Assembly (NCBI RefSeq): GCF_963576615.1
Contig: NC_088712.1
Span: forward strand, 10,608,541 to 10,672,540
Source: Watersipora subatra
Lineage: Eukaryota > Bryozoa > Gymnolaemata > Cheilostomatida > Watersiporidae
Direction: 5' to 3'
DNA length: 64,000 nucleotides
The notes beneath the pieces are model-generated. The model was not told the DNA's origin and did no database searches. It saw nothing but the letters and a program-made list of their open reading frames with translations. Below are positions 1 to 14,600 of this stretch, one piece after another. The stretch's first letter is position 1. Each line of letters begins with the position of its first letter. Both the position numbers and the translations under genes were made by a program.

Positions 1-207
1 TAATTATATGATTTAAATTTTGGATAACATAAAGATTAAATGTGAAGTTTTTGAATCTATCTAACTCAGAGTTGCAAATACCATAAAATGTCAAGTTGTG
101 AACGTTCTCGGTATCAAGATGCATAACAACGATCTTGTAGTTAGTCTTCCAAATAATGCTTTTTCTCGTGCAGCATTTGGGAGAGAAAGTACCACACAGA
201 ATAAATT

Positions 208-282
208 AATATATATAGTATATATCATAAATAATTATTATATAGTATATATTATAGTTATATATATAATATATACTAGTAC
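208..282. repeat. AT-rich low-complexity tract (TA/TATA-rich)
   Basis: Almost pure A/T with repeated TATATA and ATTAT blocks. The 78-codon frame over it (98-334) is an artefact of composition and starts at GTG. Confidence 0.8.
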
Positions 283-639
283 TTTGTTCGTCTTTGCTCA
301 CAATCACACTCTCCGACGTGTTGATAGAGCATAGAGAAGAAATAGTCACATACTCGATATATTCAGAATTACTCAAAGTTATTGATTGATATATGTGTTA
401 AAATGTGAATCAAGCTGAATTTCATGAGTTATAGTCTCATCTAAAAGTATCTTTTAAAATAGTCTCAAACCATGATGATGGATATAAAGACAGAAAAACA
501 CCAAACTAGTGATGGAAAGTATACATGTAATTCGGTTTTGCTCTCTCTAAGCAACAGCTTAAGCGAATCAAACTAATTCTTGAACGTAGCATTAAACTGG
601 TAATTTCACTACAATTTAATAGGTGTTAAAATATTTTCA

Positions 640-1100
640 CCTCTTTTCTTCTTTACCATGCCAAATTTTTATAGAAATGATATCGCATAAAAATGGATGC
701 GACTAGTTCATTAGTAAGTTATGGATAATTGTGAAACAAATAGAGAGTTCTATGTTACTGACTACAATTTTCCAGTTTACTTGTGCCATGAAAAAATGAT
801 GAACATGTCCTCAATGAATATGATGCTGACGTAAGTATTTTATGAGCTTTTAAATATGGAAAAAAATGATTAGTTTCAGCCCAAATGGCTGACAAGTGCT
901 AATTATTGTTTGGTTTGGTGACAAATGCTGCCTGAGTTTATTACTACTGGTTTACCCACCATAACTGTATTATTAGCAGTTTTAGATACATTTATTAAAA
1001 ATATTTAAATTTTTTTGGACAAGTTGCCTTAGATTACCAACAAGGCATTGACAAGGACGGACAAGGTTCAATAGTTTAATGTGGTTTTACATTTAATATG
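640..1100 (+). repeat. Old dispersed repeat, diverged partner at about 54.76-55.20 kb
   Basis: Blocks such as 'ATGATATCGCA/ATCGATATCACGCG', a 'TATNATCCAGTTTA' core, 'GATGATGAAC', 'GTAAGTATTTT/GTAAATACTTTTG' and 'TTTCAGCC' occur in the same order here and at 54,760-55,200. The alignment is by eye and diverged, so this is an ancient copy pair of unknown class. Confidence 0.5.
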
Positions 1101-4100
1101 CACTATAAATCTAATGAAAGTAATAAAAAGCATGATACAAACCATTTAAACCAAACCTAGGTAAATCATTTACTAAAAGTGCACCTACATGTTATAATAC
1201 CATAATACAGCACTTATAATGTAGCACCCACCTATGATAATGATATAATATCATAAAACTGCAGGAATGTGATGCAAGTTACAGAGATACAGTCACTCTA
1301 CAATCTCTGCACAACACACATTAGAGTTCAAGATTCCAACAAGGTTTTTTCTTTTTACTGCTTAGATATTCCTTGTTTTTTTGATCATGACAGAAATTAA
1401 ATGTATTTGTATGCAAAACTCTTATTATTCTGTTTAAGCCAGTTATATTTAAAGTCAGTTTTTGAATTAACTAAAATCTTATTAAACTGCTTCTCCTATT
1501 TAATTTTTAAACATATTGACTGACAACCACTAATAGGTTTCAACAGGGCAGCTATTTAAATAATTAATATTTTGATAGTGAAGTCGATGTTTCACGTTTC
1601 AATTGTAAAAAAAAAAAATGTATTAGCTATATCCAAAAGCTATCTACTTTTCCCTGATCATCAGGGTAAGAGTGCACTATCCATTCTAGCTCAAAGGGCA
1701 GTCAACACTGTTCAGTTACACAATGATAAATGACCAAAACTAGGCTTAAAGTTATCCCGATTTTTACTAAAGCTCAACCAGTTTGATTCATTGGCGTTGT
1801 GATGACATACATAACTACTAAATTATACAATATACATCGACCAAAAAACTCAATTTTCTGAAAATCACATTGATTAACTATAAGGTGAAAGTGATGAAAT
1901 ATTGCTGACATACTAAGAGAACATTATTAAAATAAACCTCAAATAGATGTGAAAAATTTTCAACGATCATCGGGTAAGTACAACTAAAAATGAGGCAAGA
2001 CAGTGAGGAAGACCCACCCAAATTCCTACTCGGTGACTGAATTTGGATAACAGACAATTGAAGGAGATGGAGAGACTACAAAAAACTGCAAGCCGAGTAC
2101 GTGCAGCCATAAAAATATTCAACACTTGACCAAACTACGTTTACTAACCACAGTGATAGGATTTGGGTCAGTCATTATTCCAGAACAAAAACCAGTTCAA
2201 ACCGAACACAAATGATGAAAGAATCAAAACTTGGCCTTAGCTACACTTGAGTCAACAGAAGCCTAAATAAGAAAAGAGCACAGCCACTACAAGCAAAAGA
2301 TTTTGAAGCCTGGAGAAGAGCCGGGAAATGCAGCTTTTACAGCAGGCCATACAACATTCCCTCAAGCAATCATGTGGACGACAGAGAATTTTAAAGCTAT
2401 TTTGACCACAGCAGAACACGAAGAAAACCTATTAAATATCCAGACAATCCAGCTTAATCAGAAACTATTGAGGAATCAGTTTCAGAGTTGTTACAACATT
2501 TTTCCAGCCAGCAAAAGCAACCAGCAAGCCAGACTGCTTTGGAGATTGGACACACCTAAAATTATGCGAGCTAATTATTTAACAAACTGATCGATCTATG
2601 TTATGATGTCAGAGGGAGGGCCTGACCAATGACCAATTTGGAAAAACTCTTTTTCATGACAAACCACTTTGAAACTTGGCAGCATGACACTCTTCAACAA
2701 ACACATTTACATATTAACTGACTAAGCTAGAATGAATCAAACTTAATATAAGTTAAAAAACCGTTTTATATACATGTTAGGCCAGCTAGGACCATAATCA
2801 CCTGTGCAGATAGGTACTATCACTTCCTAGGTTTACTTGAGAAACTTTGTGCAATTCATACAAGGGGTACTTATCAGGGAACCAGTCCAACATAGAGAGA
2901 CCGAACAAGACCCTAATTGAAAGCACCAAAAGAAGATGCTCAACTAGTTTGGCTCAATGATTATCAACACTATTGCGATGCACAAAGCAAGTGATTCGGT
3001 CAAGAAGTCACAGTCGAATGACATCCAGGCTTTGGGTTCTTATCAAACTAGACTGATTTTTGTTATGTTCTACATACAACACTGGCCTACTGAGCAGGGG
3101 ATGAATCAAGCTGGCTCACTTCCAGCGACCAAGTTGTCATTGCTTGTCATGAACTTGGAAGCGCTTTAACAGTAACTGGTCAGCAGAGTAGACATAGCTT
3201 TTGATGTCTCCCCCATTACTTTAGGAACCACAATGCCAACTGCTGACTTTGCTGTTATAGAGCACTAGCCAAGGACTATAAAATATAGAGCCATTATATT
3301 AAAGCTTCAACTACCTAGATTTTGAAACTTGTTGCATGTTGCCAAATGGTCTTAGAAAAGGGAAGATCAATGTGGGTTCATTAAATCGCGAAGGGTTGGC
3401 ACAGTGTCTTTAAACACTTTGCTGATTTTGTGTACCCTTTGAAGTTGCAGCATATGGCATATGCCCTGGTTTGTGAATACAACTAATACAATAACAGGGT
3501 GTACCATATGCACTATCTACAATGGAATGGTTTTCTCCAAGATTTCTGGAGTCTCATAGATTTAAAGATGGCTCTGTCTACCCTCTTATGGTAAACAACC
3601 AATGTTTACGCAGAAGCCAACAATAATTGCAGGTAAAGAAGAAAATAAACAGATCACCTCTACTAAAATACCTCCGGCAAGAAGAAACCTTCTCGCAGGG
3701 CTCCACACTAATTCCGATCATCCTAAATAAATATGAGCTGCTTCCACTTGTAAGGTGTTAGAAAACTGTCAATAAAGGCGATCCCAGCAAACCCAGCCAG
3801 ATGGAAGTGAAGACCATCAAATTAAAACTGTTGAGAGGACTGCTGATATAGCGATTAAACTAAAATAAGGTTTAGCAAATAAATATTTACTATGCCAAGA
3901 AGTCAAGCACCTAGAGTAGTCAGTGTAAAAGCATTATTTATAGGCACAGTTCGTATTGTCATCTAGTGTAAAATTACAGCCACAACAGACTAAAAATCTT
4001 GGCTCTCTGGCTCTTCTGTTAGCCCAAGCCCCTGCCTGGTGGTAAATACAATTCAAGTTCAATACATGTACTGCGTATATCAAAAATTAGCATAACAAAA

Positions 4101-4569
4101 TGTTAAAATTTGAAAATATAGCTACTTATATAATTGTAGTTTATTTAGTGGTTATGACCTGCAATGCAATGTAACATTGCAATGTCCTATTTTTGGTTCA
4201 TACTACAGGGAGTAATTACCGTCGATACAGACATATAACATCATTTTTGTTCTAACTCATATTATTTAGCTTTTTAAACCCAAAAACTGAGTTGTCAAAC
4301 TGAGTTTTATTGGCTGTATGTAGATGTTTTTGGCTATTTTACTGAACCTAAAACTTATTATTGCTAAAACTTGATTACTTATCCATTACTGGCTCATTTT
4401 CACTATAAATTGTAGGCAACATCATTAAAACCTTTTTCAACTTAATTTGGCCAGAAACCCAAACGATGTTGTTTTCGTAATAAAACGATTTTTTGTAAGC
4501 AGATTAACGTTTAGAACCTAGGACATTCATGTCAATGTGTGTCAGTAACTCTGAGCAATTTTCAATTGA

Positions 4570-5110
4570 GCTGAAGTTTTATAACTTTTAATAAATATAT
4601 CTAAATGTACTCATAATACAATAATATTTGGTAAAGATTTGTAAAATCGTCAGGCAACCAAAAGAAAATGTCATCAAACAGAAAAAAACAGCAGTTCACC
4701 ATTATTTCGGTTGAAATTATAAAAGTTCTTCCAATTTTAAAAACTTTAAAAAAAATTACAGTAGTATTAAATCTATCAAGCACATGTTCATCAAAGTTTC
4801 ATGACTCAAAATCTACTTAAAAGTTATAATTAGTAACATAAAATTATTTGTACATATCATAATCATTTACGACCTACAAAAGAATGACTCAGATCAATTT
4901 TTCTGCAATATCATTCCAATCAAACTGGTTAATATTACAAAGGAAGCATATAAATATATGTGAAAACTACTGCAAACAGAAGTAAAGTTTCTTGCCTAAA
5001 ATTATGTGCAAGAACTAACTTTATTGGTTTGCTCTGTTATTTCGCAGCAGCTTTGGTAAACAGATTGTGACACACCCTACGCAATGCCGTAATACCGGCC
5101 GTTAGGCTTC
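4570..5110 (+). repeat. Dispersed repeat, about 540 bp, partner at 35.11-35.68 kb
   Basis: From 'CTCATAATACAATRATATTTGGT' through the 'CAGAAAAAAACAG' and 'TTCACCATTATTT' blocks down to the 'TACGCAA' and 'GGAATACCGGC'-like end, this segment matches 35,110-35,680 in the same order and orientation with many substitutions. No termini or target duplication were recognised. The short minus-strand frame at 4601-4783 lies inside it and is not believed to be a gene. Confidence 0.65.
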
Positions 5111-5471
5111 AAGAGTTGAGAGAAACTGTCTGATCCCTGATTTTTTCCAAGAGATCACAACTCCAACTTTCTATTTAGTTTGGAAGGGAAATATTACCGA
5201 CCAATTTTTACTAGAGGAATGGCAAACTAAAAGAAAACGTATCTATTTCAGATGTTTTGAGAAAGTTTTGGATAAACAGAACAACGAAATCCTTGTAATT
5301 TTCATGTACATGTACATAATGAGCACAACAACTGCCTGGTGTAAACTCAACCAAAGATTTAATTGAATCCATATGGTGAAAATGAAACCAAATGAAAATA
5401 TGTGTACCAAACTTATTGTATGGAATTGTTTTTCACGAGAACATGAATAGTTCATGTTTATTATGTTATAG

Positions 5472-5631
5472 TGGAGTATGTGAAGTACCACTCAACCACC
5501 TGCCAGCGTATGATATAACCAGGAATAAGCCAAAGTCATGTGATCTCTGCGCAAAAAAAGGAAAGGATAACGAACAAGCATTTTCTTATTGTCAACTGTG
5601 TGATACAATTTACTGTGTAAAACATCATGAG
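5472..5631 (+). CDS. Exon: B-box type 1 zinc finger
   Basis: The acceptor is TTATGTTATAG and the donor is GAG|GTATGA. It encodes a linker (GVCEVPLNHLPAYDITRNK) then CDLC, CQLC and CVKH, the Cys/His ladder of a B-box 1. The finger is completed by His residues at the start of the next exon. Phase is 2 in and 0 out. Confidence 0.8.
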
Positions 5632-8600
5632 GTATGAAGGAGTTGATATTTTATTTTTTATTCGACATTATAGCATTAGGTATTAAGGAATAGTTAAACT
5701 TCAAAGTTATCAAAATTGCATCACTAATTAACAGTTTTCTGCTGAATATGGTTATCTGTAATGAATCTCATTTTGCAGCTCTTTATAAAATTTTGCTGGT
5801 TACATTTCATTTGTTCAGAGGTTCTGATCAAGCCAGTGTTTTATAGTATAAACTGAGAGAATATGGTTGCTAATTATCTGTAAAAGTTTCAGTCAGGTTT
5901 TCTCTGCATCTCACAAGTGATGAACAACAAGAAAATCATTCACATCATAGTTACCATTTATTTAATATTAATTCATTTATTAATGTCAAGTTTTGAGCAA
6001 CATAGTGCTTTTACAAAATTTCTTCCTTTATGCTACAAGAACTGCTGCTATCTTTGCTACAACTAACCACAAAGACGTACTTCATTATCATCACAGTTTT
6101 AATATTTTCCGGCACCAGCTTATTAAGTTGTGATATTCTTTTAAATTGTAGTTTTGAAGTAATATGTTTTCTGTCATATTTGGAATAAACATGTATTTGT
6201 GAAAAAAAGTTGTTTATAGGATAATGACCTTTTTGTGAATATTTATGAACAACCACTGTTACTAACTGTGCACACTGTGATAGATTATATCAATTTTCTA
6301 TTGGTAAGCAACTGTTTTGTTAATTTTTAATAAGGTTTTGCTGATGTTTTTCAATGTAAGTATTGTTAATATCTGTTATCAATTATCTATTGATAAGCAA
6401 GTTTTATTGTTCCTCCGTTTTTATACCTCAGTAGACATCAGTAAATAAGAAGAGGTTAGAAGAAGTTATTAAATGAATTTATTTGGTCAAATATATCATT
6501 TTGGCTGACAAATTGTACTTTTGGCAACAGCAGTCTATTTTTGAAACTTTGTAATGAGAATTAAAATAGTGCAACCACATTGAAATACCTAGTGAATTGC
6601 AGTCTGCTTTATCTAGAATTGGGTTGATTATAGACAATTTTGTTGTGTGAAAAGTGTTGTTGGTCACCTGAAGTAACTAGCAAACTTTTTAAATACATTT
6701 CTCATCGCACCTTCAAATCATTTTTGAACAACCCATTCATATAGATTTGAGTCACTTTGACATTTGTTCTGACCCATTTTGCATTTTAGTTCCATCGAGA
6801 GTACCATGAAGAGATTGGAAAAGATCATCCAACCATAAACATGGAGCAGTATGAGCTACTGAAGAGTCAGCAAAGCAGATTCTGTGCTGATCACACTGAC
6901 AAGCCAGTCAGCATGGGATGTGATAAATGTCTGAAGATGATCTGCATTGAATGCGTTGGCAAATCCAAATTTTGCAATGACGGTAGGTGGTAACTTTGAT
7001 AGCAGCATTGTACATAGACTATAAGGAAAACTTGGCTAATTGTATTATAAAGTAACTTCAAAATATTTCATTAAAATTTTATAATTTTTACTGGTTTGAA
7101 TTAAATATTTCACCTCATAAACTAATTGTCTTAGTTAGATTACTAAAATACTGAAAGTAACTTTTGTAGGTGATACAATGCAGAGAACTTTCATATATAT
7201 GAAGAGTTTTACCAAGACATCCTTGACTTGCTACTGTTATTATACCTATTTGATAAGTAGTTTAGTGATGGATCATCAATAAAATTTGTGCAACTGATTG
7301 ATATTATTTTTTAGTATATATAATATATTTGTTAAAACTTCACCTCTTGTTTTAACATAATGTGCATATTTCATATACCTTGTTACCTGGACATTAAATA
7401 TATCATAATAACTGCAGCAGGTATTTATATGCTAGCCACCCACTCACCAATCAGTTTACATTTTAACCCTTTCACTGCCATCCATGTACAAATTTAGCTA
7501 TTGGCCTAGTGCCAGCTTTCTTACCGAAAATTGTTGACATTGCTGGATGATTGGCATACAACATTTTTTCATTTTCAAATTTTATCTAGAACATCTTTTG
7601 TATCATATTTTATTTTGTCATCATTTTAACTAACGCTGCTATGCAAAAAATTCAACGTATCTATACTTTGTGCAATGATAAAGCTATGTGAAGCGATCGC
7701 TACGAAGCTAAGACGATCCTCCACAACGTTCCTCACTCTTAAGAAACTATTACTTTCACCACTATCAGAGTCACTGCTGCAACTTTAATTATCTGTGTAA
7801 TTGCCAAAATCTAAATCTGAATTGGCTATAACGTCATCAACATAATAAATTACCCGTTTTCTGACTCATGCCTGACATTTTATGAACTCACACAAAAATT
7901 GTTCGTTTTTGATTAGTAGTTCTCAAAAAAAAGTTTTAAATTGGTTCGTTATTTTAGGCTAGTTTTATAAAGATATTTTCCGACAACATTGTCAATATCC
8001 TGAAAGTCCCAAAGATTGTGGGTTATGTTGTCAACAAAAATGAAGTTACTACGCAATTGCTGAAAAAATGAAAATTATTCGTCTGTGGCACTCAACCCTA
8101 GAATACGCATAAATGTGTCTTTGGCAGCGAAAGGGTTTACCTTACAAATAATTAATTTTATTAAATGTTGCTAAGCTTTTGTCACCGCTCTATCTCTTTC
8201 AAAACCTGTAATTTTAAATAAAATATTTTAGTGACAATCAGCTAAATGTTCTCGTAATTAGAAAAATTGTACAAGTTTAATTGGGAACTTTTTTTTTTTT
8301 TCAGGAAAGTTTCATCAGCTGATGTCATTGGAGGACCTTGTTGATCAACTTAGTGATGAGATTAACAAGCTAAAGAAAGGGATGATTGAGAAGGAGGAAG
8401 GTTTGGAGCAAATCTTCAAGTTTACCTCTCAAACACTTGCTGAGTATGACAAGGAAACGACTGAGACGGTGCAAAGGATTCATGATAGAAGGGATGCGCA
8501 GGTTGTAATTACATTGCCAAGTGTTTAACAAAGCATTTATTAATTCCAGATGTTATTAGTTAACAAGATCGTTTTAGTTAAAATGCTAAAAAGTTTGAGT

Positions 8601-11600
8601 AATTCTCAATATCTTGTCGTTATAATTCCTATAGAGCTAGATAATAATACTATAAAAAAAAATGTTAATAATAATACTATAATATACAAAGGTTAACATG
8701 AATGATTATCAACTTGAATACCTATACATTTTTAAAAGCCTCTAAAATTATGGTAATGCTCTTGTTGTGAACCTATTTCTGTTATTTTTTTGCAAATGCA
8801 TCCTTTTTTATAAACTTGTTATGTATGACTGGATGGGAGGTCAAGTGGATCACGGATAAACTTCTATTCAAAAAATGTATTTTGACTATATTTTTTAAAG
8901 TGAAATAAATTCCAAAAAACTGTATAAAAGTGCTTATGCGTCCACATAATAAATATTTGATTTATGCTGTTTAACAATTCAAAAATTTATTTCTAAGTTG
9001 TATACTACCTTTTTCTCAAATAGTCTTTTCTATTAGCAGTTGTCAAAGTCTTTTCATAATATTGCGCAAAGTGAAACTAAACTGTGCAATAGCTTATCTT
9101 GTGAGGTTATACATGATAAACATAATGTTTCCATATGTGGCATATATGATGTGATATAATTTTAAATTTTCATTTGTGTAGTTACGCAATTATTGCAATG
9201 TATTTGACAGTGTAGTCTATTGTGGACGATTTCCACAATTGCAGGTGGTGATAACCAGCTATTGTAAACTAATTAATATTTTGTCAAAGTCAGTAAAACG
9301 CTTTTGCATGTAGCAGTATTAGTGCTTTTAAGACGAATGTAGTCATAAGATTGATTAACTTGTTGAAGATCAAAGCTTTGGAGTCTAAGTACAAACAGCT
9401 AGAAGCTGAATATACAGAGGATCGACTAACAACCAAAACGCTCATGACAGACTTTCTGGAAGATGAGATACTTAAGAAATGGAGCCAAATAAGAAATATC
9501 AAGTCCAAAACCAAGTCTCGAGCTAAGCATGCTCATCAGGTATATACATGATTCGATCAGTAAAGACACTTTAATCTGGAAGTTTTTATTTGAAACATAT
9601 AACATTGTAGAGTATGTCATTTTTCTACATAGGCTGCTTGCATCTCAATACACTTGTTCCATTAATTTCCTAAATTTTTGACTTGGCCAGAATATAAGAT
9701 GGCTGGTCTACTATGCGGTGAGTTTTTTTCCTATTCGCTTTTTATAGCGAAAAGGTGTTTTCCGCCTAAAGCGTTTTTGTTGGACAAAACAGATAATAGC
9801 CACTAAAAGTTAACTTTGGAGCTGAAATTCTGAGAGACCTCCAGTTAATACTTGCAAACTTATCTGGAGTGACTTTGGCTGTGTGTGGTTAGAATTGTCT
9901 TGCTAAAGAATGGTGCCAGTTGACAACATTCTTCTCCTTGTGAACCTGACTTAAAGGAAAATGGTGTAGCACCTCAAAATATGTACTGCTATTGACAGAA
10001 CCAGATTAAAACAAGCCAATTTAGAACCTGAAATATTTGCAACATGAGCTTTTCCAGAGGTGATCACCTTAAACTTTTAGGCCAAAACAGGTCTTTCAGA
10101 TCTTCCACGGAAGTTTGACAAGCCTTTGACTAAAGTTTCAAGTTTGTGCTGCAGCATTTTTGCATTTCTAGACATTTATTCTCTTCATACATTTACTTCT
10201 ATAGACTTTTGACCGTGTGTCATGTATTTTAGCTCTACTCTTTCTATCAGAATTAAATATATTATCACAGTTTTCTGCTCTTTCAATTTGCAGCTTTATA
10301 GAAGGGGCGGCTTTGGTCATGTAACTTCAGAAAACATGGTCGATGTTAGATGCGGGTTTTCACTTGCAGTGATAGATAAGCCTTGTAGTTAAATGGTGCC
10401 CAGAGCACTATTGCATAGTCTAAATGGCAGTTTATTAAAGTAATTAGGGTCTTTGCTTACAGGAACACCCTCACAGCACTGTAACTTTGAGAAATAATTA
10501 AATATTAGACTTGTGTTGATGTGGTATTCTTTACAGCTATTGAATTTGGAAACCTTTAATTATAGTGCAATGCTGAACTTCATGAGCTTTAAACTTAAAA
10601 TGTGAATAAGTCCATGTGTCTCCCATATAGCTTCATTTTGCTTTGTTATGTATTCATTTTGCTTATGGAATATGAGCTGTCAGTATACTGGTAGCTTTAG
10701 TAGGCATACACCGCCAACACGCGCTTACCTCCCTATGCACCTATCCACAACCATACCTACTTACACATGCTTACACAACCACACGCAGAGCAAGACACGC
10801 ACCCAGATAAAGTGTGTCAATTCAGCAGCACCTTATAAAACGCATAGGAATTATGCAGATAATTTAAAATTTAGCTAATTGGTGATTTGTGTATGTTTTG
10901 TTGCCTCACAGTCTCTTTTGCTTGAAGACTTCAACTGTTTATACTGTCATTGCAGTGTGACTTAGTCTCTAGCTACACAGATACAAAGAATGAGATACAA
11001 AGGCTGATTGATGAAATCATACCATCAGTACAAGTACATTCAGTCAGCGAAGTTAGAGAGAAAAGTAAGTCTAGTCAGGAAAATTATTATTTTCATTTAT
11101 CTATCATTCTCCATAATTGGCAGCCTGTAAACCTAGACTGTAAAACTGTCATACAAAGTGGAATATCAGAATTGCTAGTAAAAGATGGAATGATCAGCAA
11201 TTGTTTAACTCCTAGGCTAATCTGAGTTGCATCAGTACAGATCAGCAAAGCAGTTGCGTATAGCTAAATGATGTGGCAATGAAAGCGCTAAATGAAACCA
11301 CATGATGTGGTTTTATCAAACTTTTTATTGCATTTGTACTCAAACAAAGGAAAATGATAATCTGCCTGCAATGAGCCAATAAAATAAGTTTCCAAGCCAT
11401 CATCGGCGTAGTTTCATTTTGCACAAAATAATTTTTTATCACGATTTCTTAGGAATGACCAGCCGTGTCAGATACATTAGCACAACAAAGTTTCAATAAT
11501 TTTATATCTACAGACTGTTTGATATTTATTGAACAATGGTACTAATGAGATTGATTATTTTATATTCATCAGTAATAATAATGTAATACGCTGTAATAAT

Positions 11601-14600
11601 ATTGATAATTCATCCGACTTAGACATTCTAAGTTTCTTTTTCAAAATGGTTGAAAAGTGTCTAAGGTCAACCTACAACACAGAGTGTTTTCTAAGGCATT
11701 ACCTAATGTAAAATTTTATACCAAATATTTTGGTACTAAATAGTAAATAGGTTTTCTATACTAGAGTTTAAAAGTCATGGCGTTCTATACATGTCTTTGT
11801 CAAGTATTAGGTTTTACCGGATATGGATTTGTGTCCCGGTAAAAAAATTGATTTGAAAGCGAAAAAGTTGAAGACTACATAACAATTTTGCCACCATGTT
11901 ATTTCAACAACCAATTGTAAGAACTTTCTATATATTTCATATATTATATTTTAATTGGGTTACATAATCAATTATAGCAAATTTGTAATAAATGGTTTTC
12001 TAAACAATTTGTTTTGCGTATAATTACCTTGTGAACCATTTTACTGTTGGAAAATGACATAAATATATTTTATCGGTTCCATGGGCAAACATATTTAATG
12101 TCGTTTTTTTGTGGATGTTAATGAGACGGTCGCCTATTTAACACAAAAAGTAGATATCAATGTTTTCAAACCCTTAATATATTTATGAACCGATTTATCA
12201 ATGATTAAAGATCTGGTTGCGTCAAATTTGAGTTGATCTTAAAAGAAAGTATTTTTTTGTCTATTAGTTGATATGTTGTTTGTTGTGTTAGGCAATCTCA
12301 TTGCCAAGATGTTAGAAGATGAAAATCGACAGAAATTGATCACGGTAAAAATGCTCAGGCCAAAAGAACTTGCTCAAAATAATGTAACAACTGATACAAC
12401 CTGTCTCTATCTCTCATATTCACATCAGCTATTGCGATAAAAGTTTAGTCCTATGCGGCTCTGTTGGCATATATTTTGCATTTGCTAATGTTGGCCAGAA
12501 ATCGTTTTAAATCTAGCTACAGATACATTATTATGGATGTCTCAAACGCCTCAAAAAACGCCTTTGTATCAGCTGAGTTTTCGGTTGCTACACTCACACC
12601 GGAAACTATCTACCGAATAAAATAGGCACTTCACCATCTTTGGAAGTAATATGTACAAATATATGGCCAAACCAATGGCATCCCAAAAAGTCTTGAATAG
12701 TCTATGTTATCTAGTCATTATTAGTATCAATTTGTAGAAAATTTTACTGGTCCCACTCGATTAGTTAATTCAAGTACAAAACCAATGGTTTTATGAGTTG
12801 ACCGAAATAGTGAACGCAAAACAACATCAAGTTCATTGAAATCAATTAACCCACCAATTCTGACAAAAGGGTTAATAAAACCATTCTTGCACTTGCATTG
12901 TTGGTGGTTTGTGGACTCAGCTGTTTTCACTTAGTAGGGTGGAACACAATATTTTTTGAACCTAATATTTGGTCCGTTGGAATTGAGTCGAGCTATCCAA
13001 AAGTACCTGTCAATACAGCTCTGATTACACTTCATAAACCATCTATGAGAAAAGATTTTAACACAGATGATAACAGGGCTATAATGTACTCAATATGTTC
13101 TGCAAATCATGTTTTGCATTGTTTTCAACAATAATACTTAATTACTTGTATATAATTTTTCACAAGCCTAAAGATTTTCATCGCATCACAAAGTTTTTAT
13201 TAAAACATCCCTCCGAGTTGTGGCCATTCATATAGTTTCAGTTCATATAATAAAACAAATTAATCTACTGCAGCAAACTCAAACAAAACATATTATGGTT
13301 TGTACATCACACATTCGTGTCTTTCTTTCTTGTTTATGGCAGTTTCCAGACCGAGACAACTGCTCCTCTAGTGAATCTGTAAACCAGACCTGTATTCACT
13401 GGTTGCAAGTAGGGCCGGCTAATGTTAGGCGGCTAGTTATGAACACCTGGAAGTGTTGAGGGGGCGGTTATATTGTTCTAACGTGTATCTACTGGAAGCT
13501 TTCAATTTGAGAGTTAAATAGATCGCGAGTGTAATTTTCAAAACAAATAAATGTTTAACAAAGGCTTATATAAATATGTTTATAAATACGCCGAGCCAAC
13601 AATCGAAAGCTTTGTTTCTGAGAGTTGAAGGTGAGCATTGATCAATCGATTTTCCTTCCTTTTTACACACTGAACGTGAATTCTAATCATAAATCTAAAT
13701 TACTTGCTAAAAATACCAAGGAAAATGCTATAGCTAGGTGAAATGATAGAAAGTTAGGAAGCAATTAAAAAGTTTATGCAACAATGATTCGTGATAGCAA
13801 AAAGTTATAACTTTACTTATTAGTTGATGTATTCATGACTACTAACACTAATACTGTTAGCCTGGAATATATGTATATATAGGATACTCCAAGTTAACAA
13901 TAGACTTACCTCCATTCTCCTATCTTCCTCTGCAGCATAATGCTGCTGACGCCTGTTGTCTCTAACAATAATCTGTCCGCATGTCTGATGATTTATGTAA
14001 AATAAATATGTCGATGCATGTACTAGTAATCTACTAGTAGTCGATGTGCAAAACTAACTAGTAATAGAGTCATCTCTCTAACAACGAGAATCTTCTACAT
14101 CAAAAACAACTCGTTTTACGAGTGATAACATTTAATATGACCTATATAAAAATTTTGTCCTGATTATTGGCTAATGAAGAGATCTTATATTTATTGCTCG
14201 TAGGCTCTTGTCATTGGTATCCCTCGTTACGTCACAAATGAAGCACCCGCTGGAATCTGAGCTTTCAAAAAGATGGTCTCATTCAAATGCATATATCTCT
14301 GTGCATGCAGGGTTCGTCTACAAAGGAAAAAATGACATTAAATTCTAGCTGATGTTTTAGCCTTTTATTGGTTTTAATTTCAACAAATTGACCGTTTTGA
14401 TGCAACCACATCTTAAAAAATTTGAAAAGATTATCTGAGGGAAAGCTCAGATGTTGATCATGTGGTATTTGCAAGTTATGATGTTGTTAATATATGACAA
14501 TTGCCACTACATAGAAGCCCAATTAGCAGAATACTAGTGTTATAACTGCTAGTGAAACAGTGGCTGAGGAAATTTAACTATACCTTAGCCTGTAATGGTT

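Larger units (their letters stand above)
1..4560. other. Gene-poor AT-rich stretch with old repeats
   Basis: I see no supportable gene in this 4.5 kb. It contains a low-complexity TA tract (about 208-282), an old dispersed repeat (about 640-1100) and, at about 1.9-3.8 kb, short reading frames without splice signals or a recognisable motif. The RING exon and promoter expected upstream of the B-box gene that begins near 5.47 kb could lie here or further left, but I could not find a RING Cys/His pattern. Confidence 0.5.

Noticed and set aside
2303..2590. 95-codon frame and its surroundings (1.9-3.8 kb) as a gene or retroelement
   Set aside because: It starts at TTG, has no splice context, and I could not match it to a reverse transcriptase, gag or other domain.
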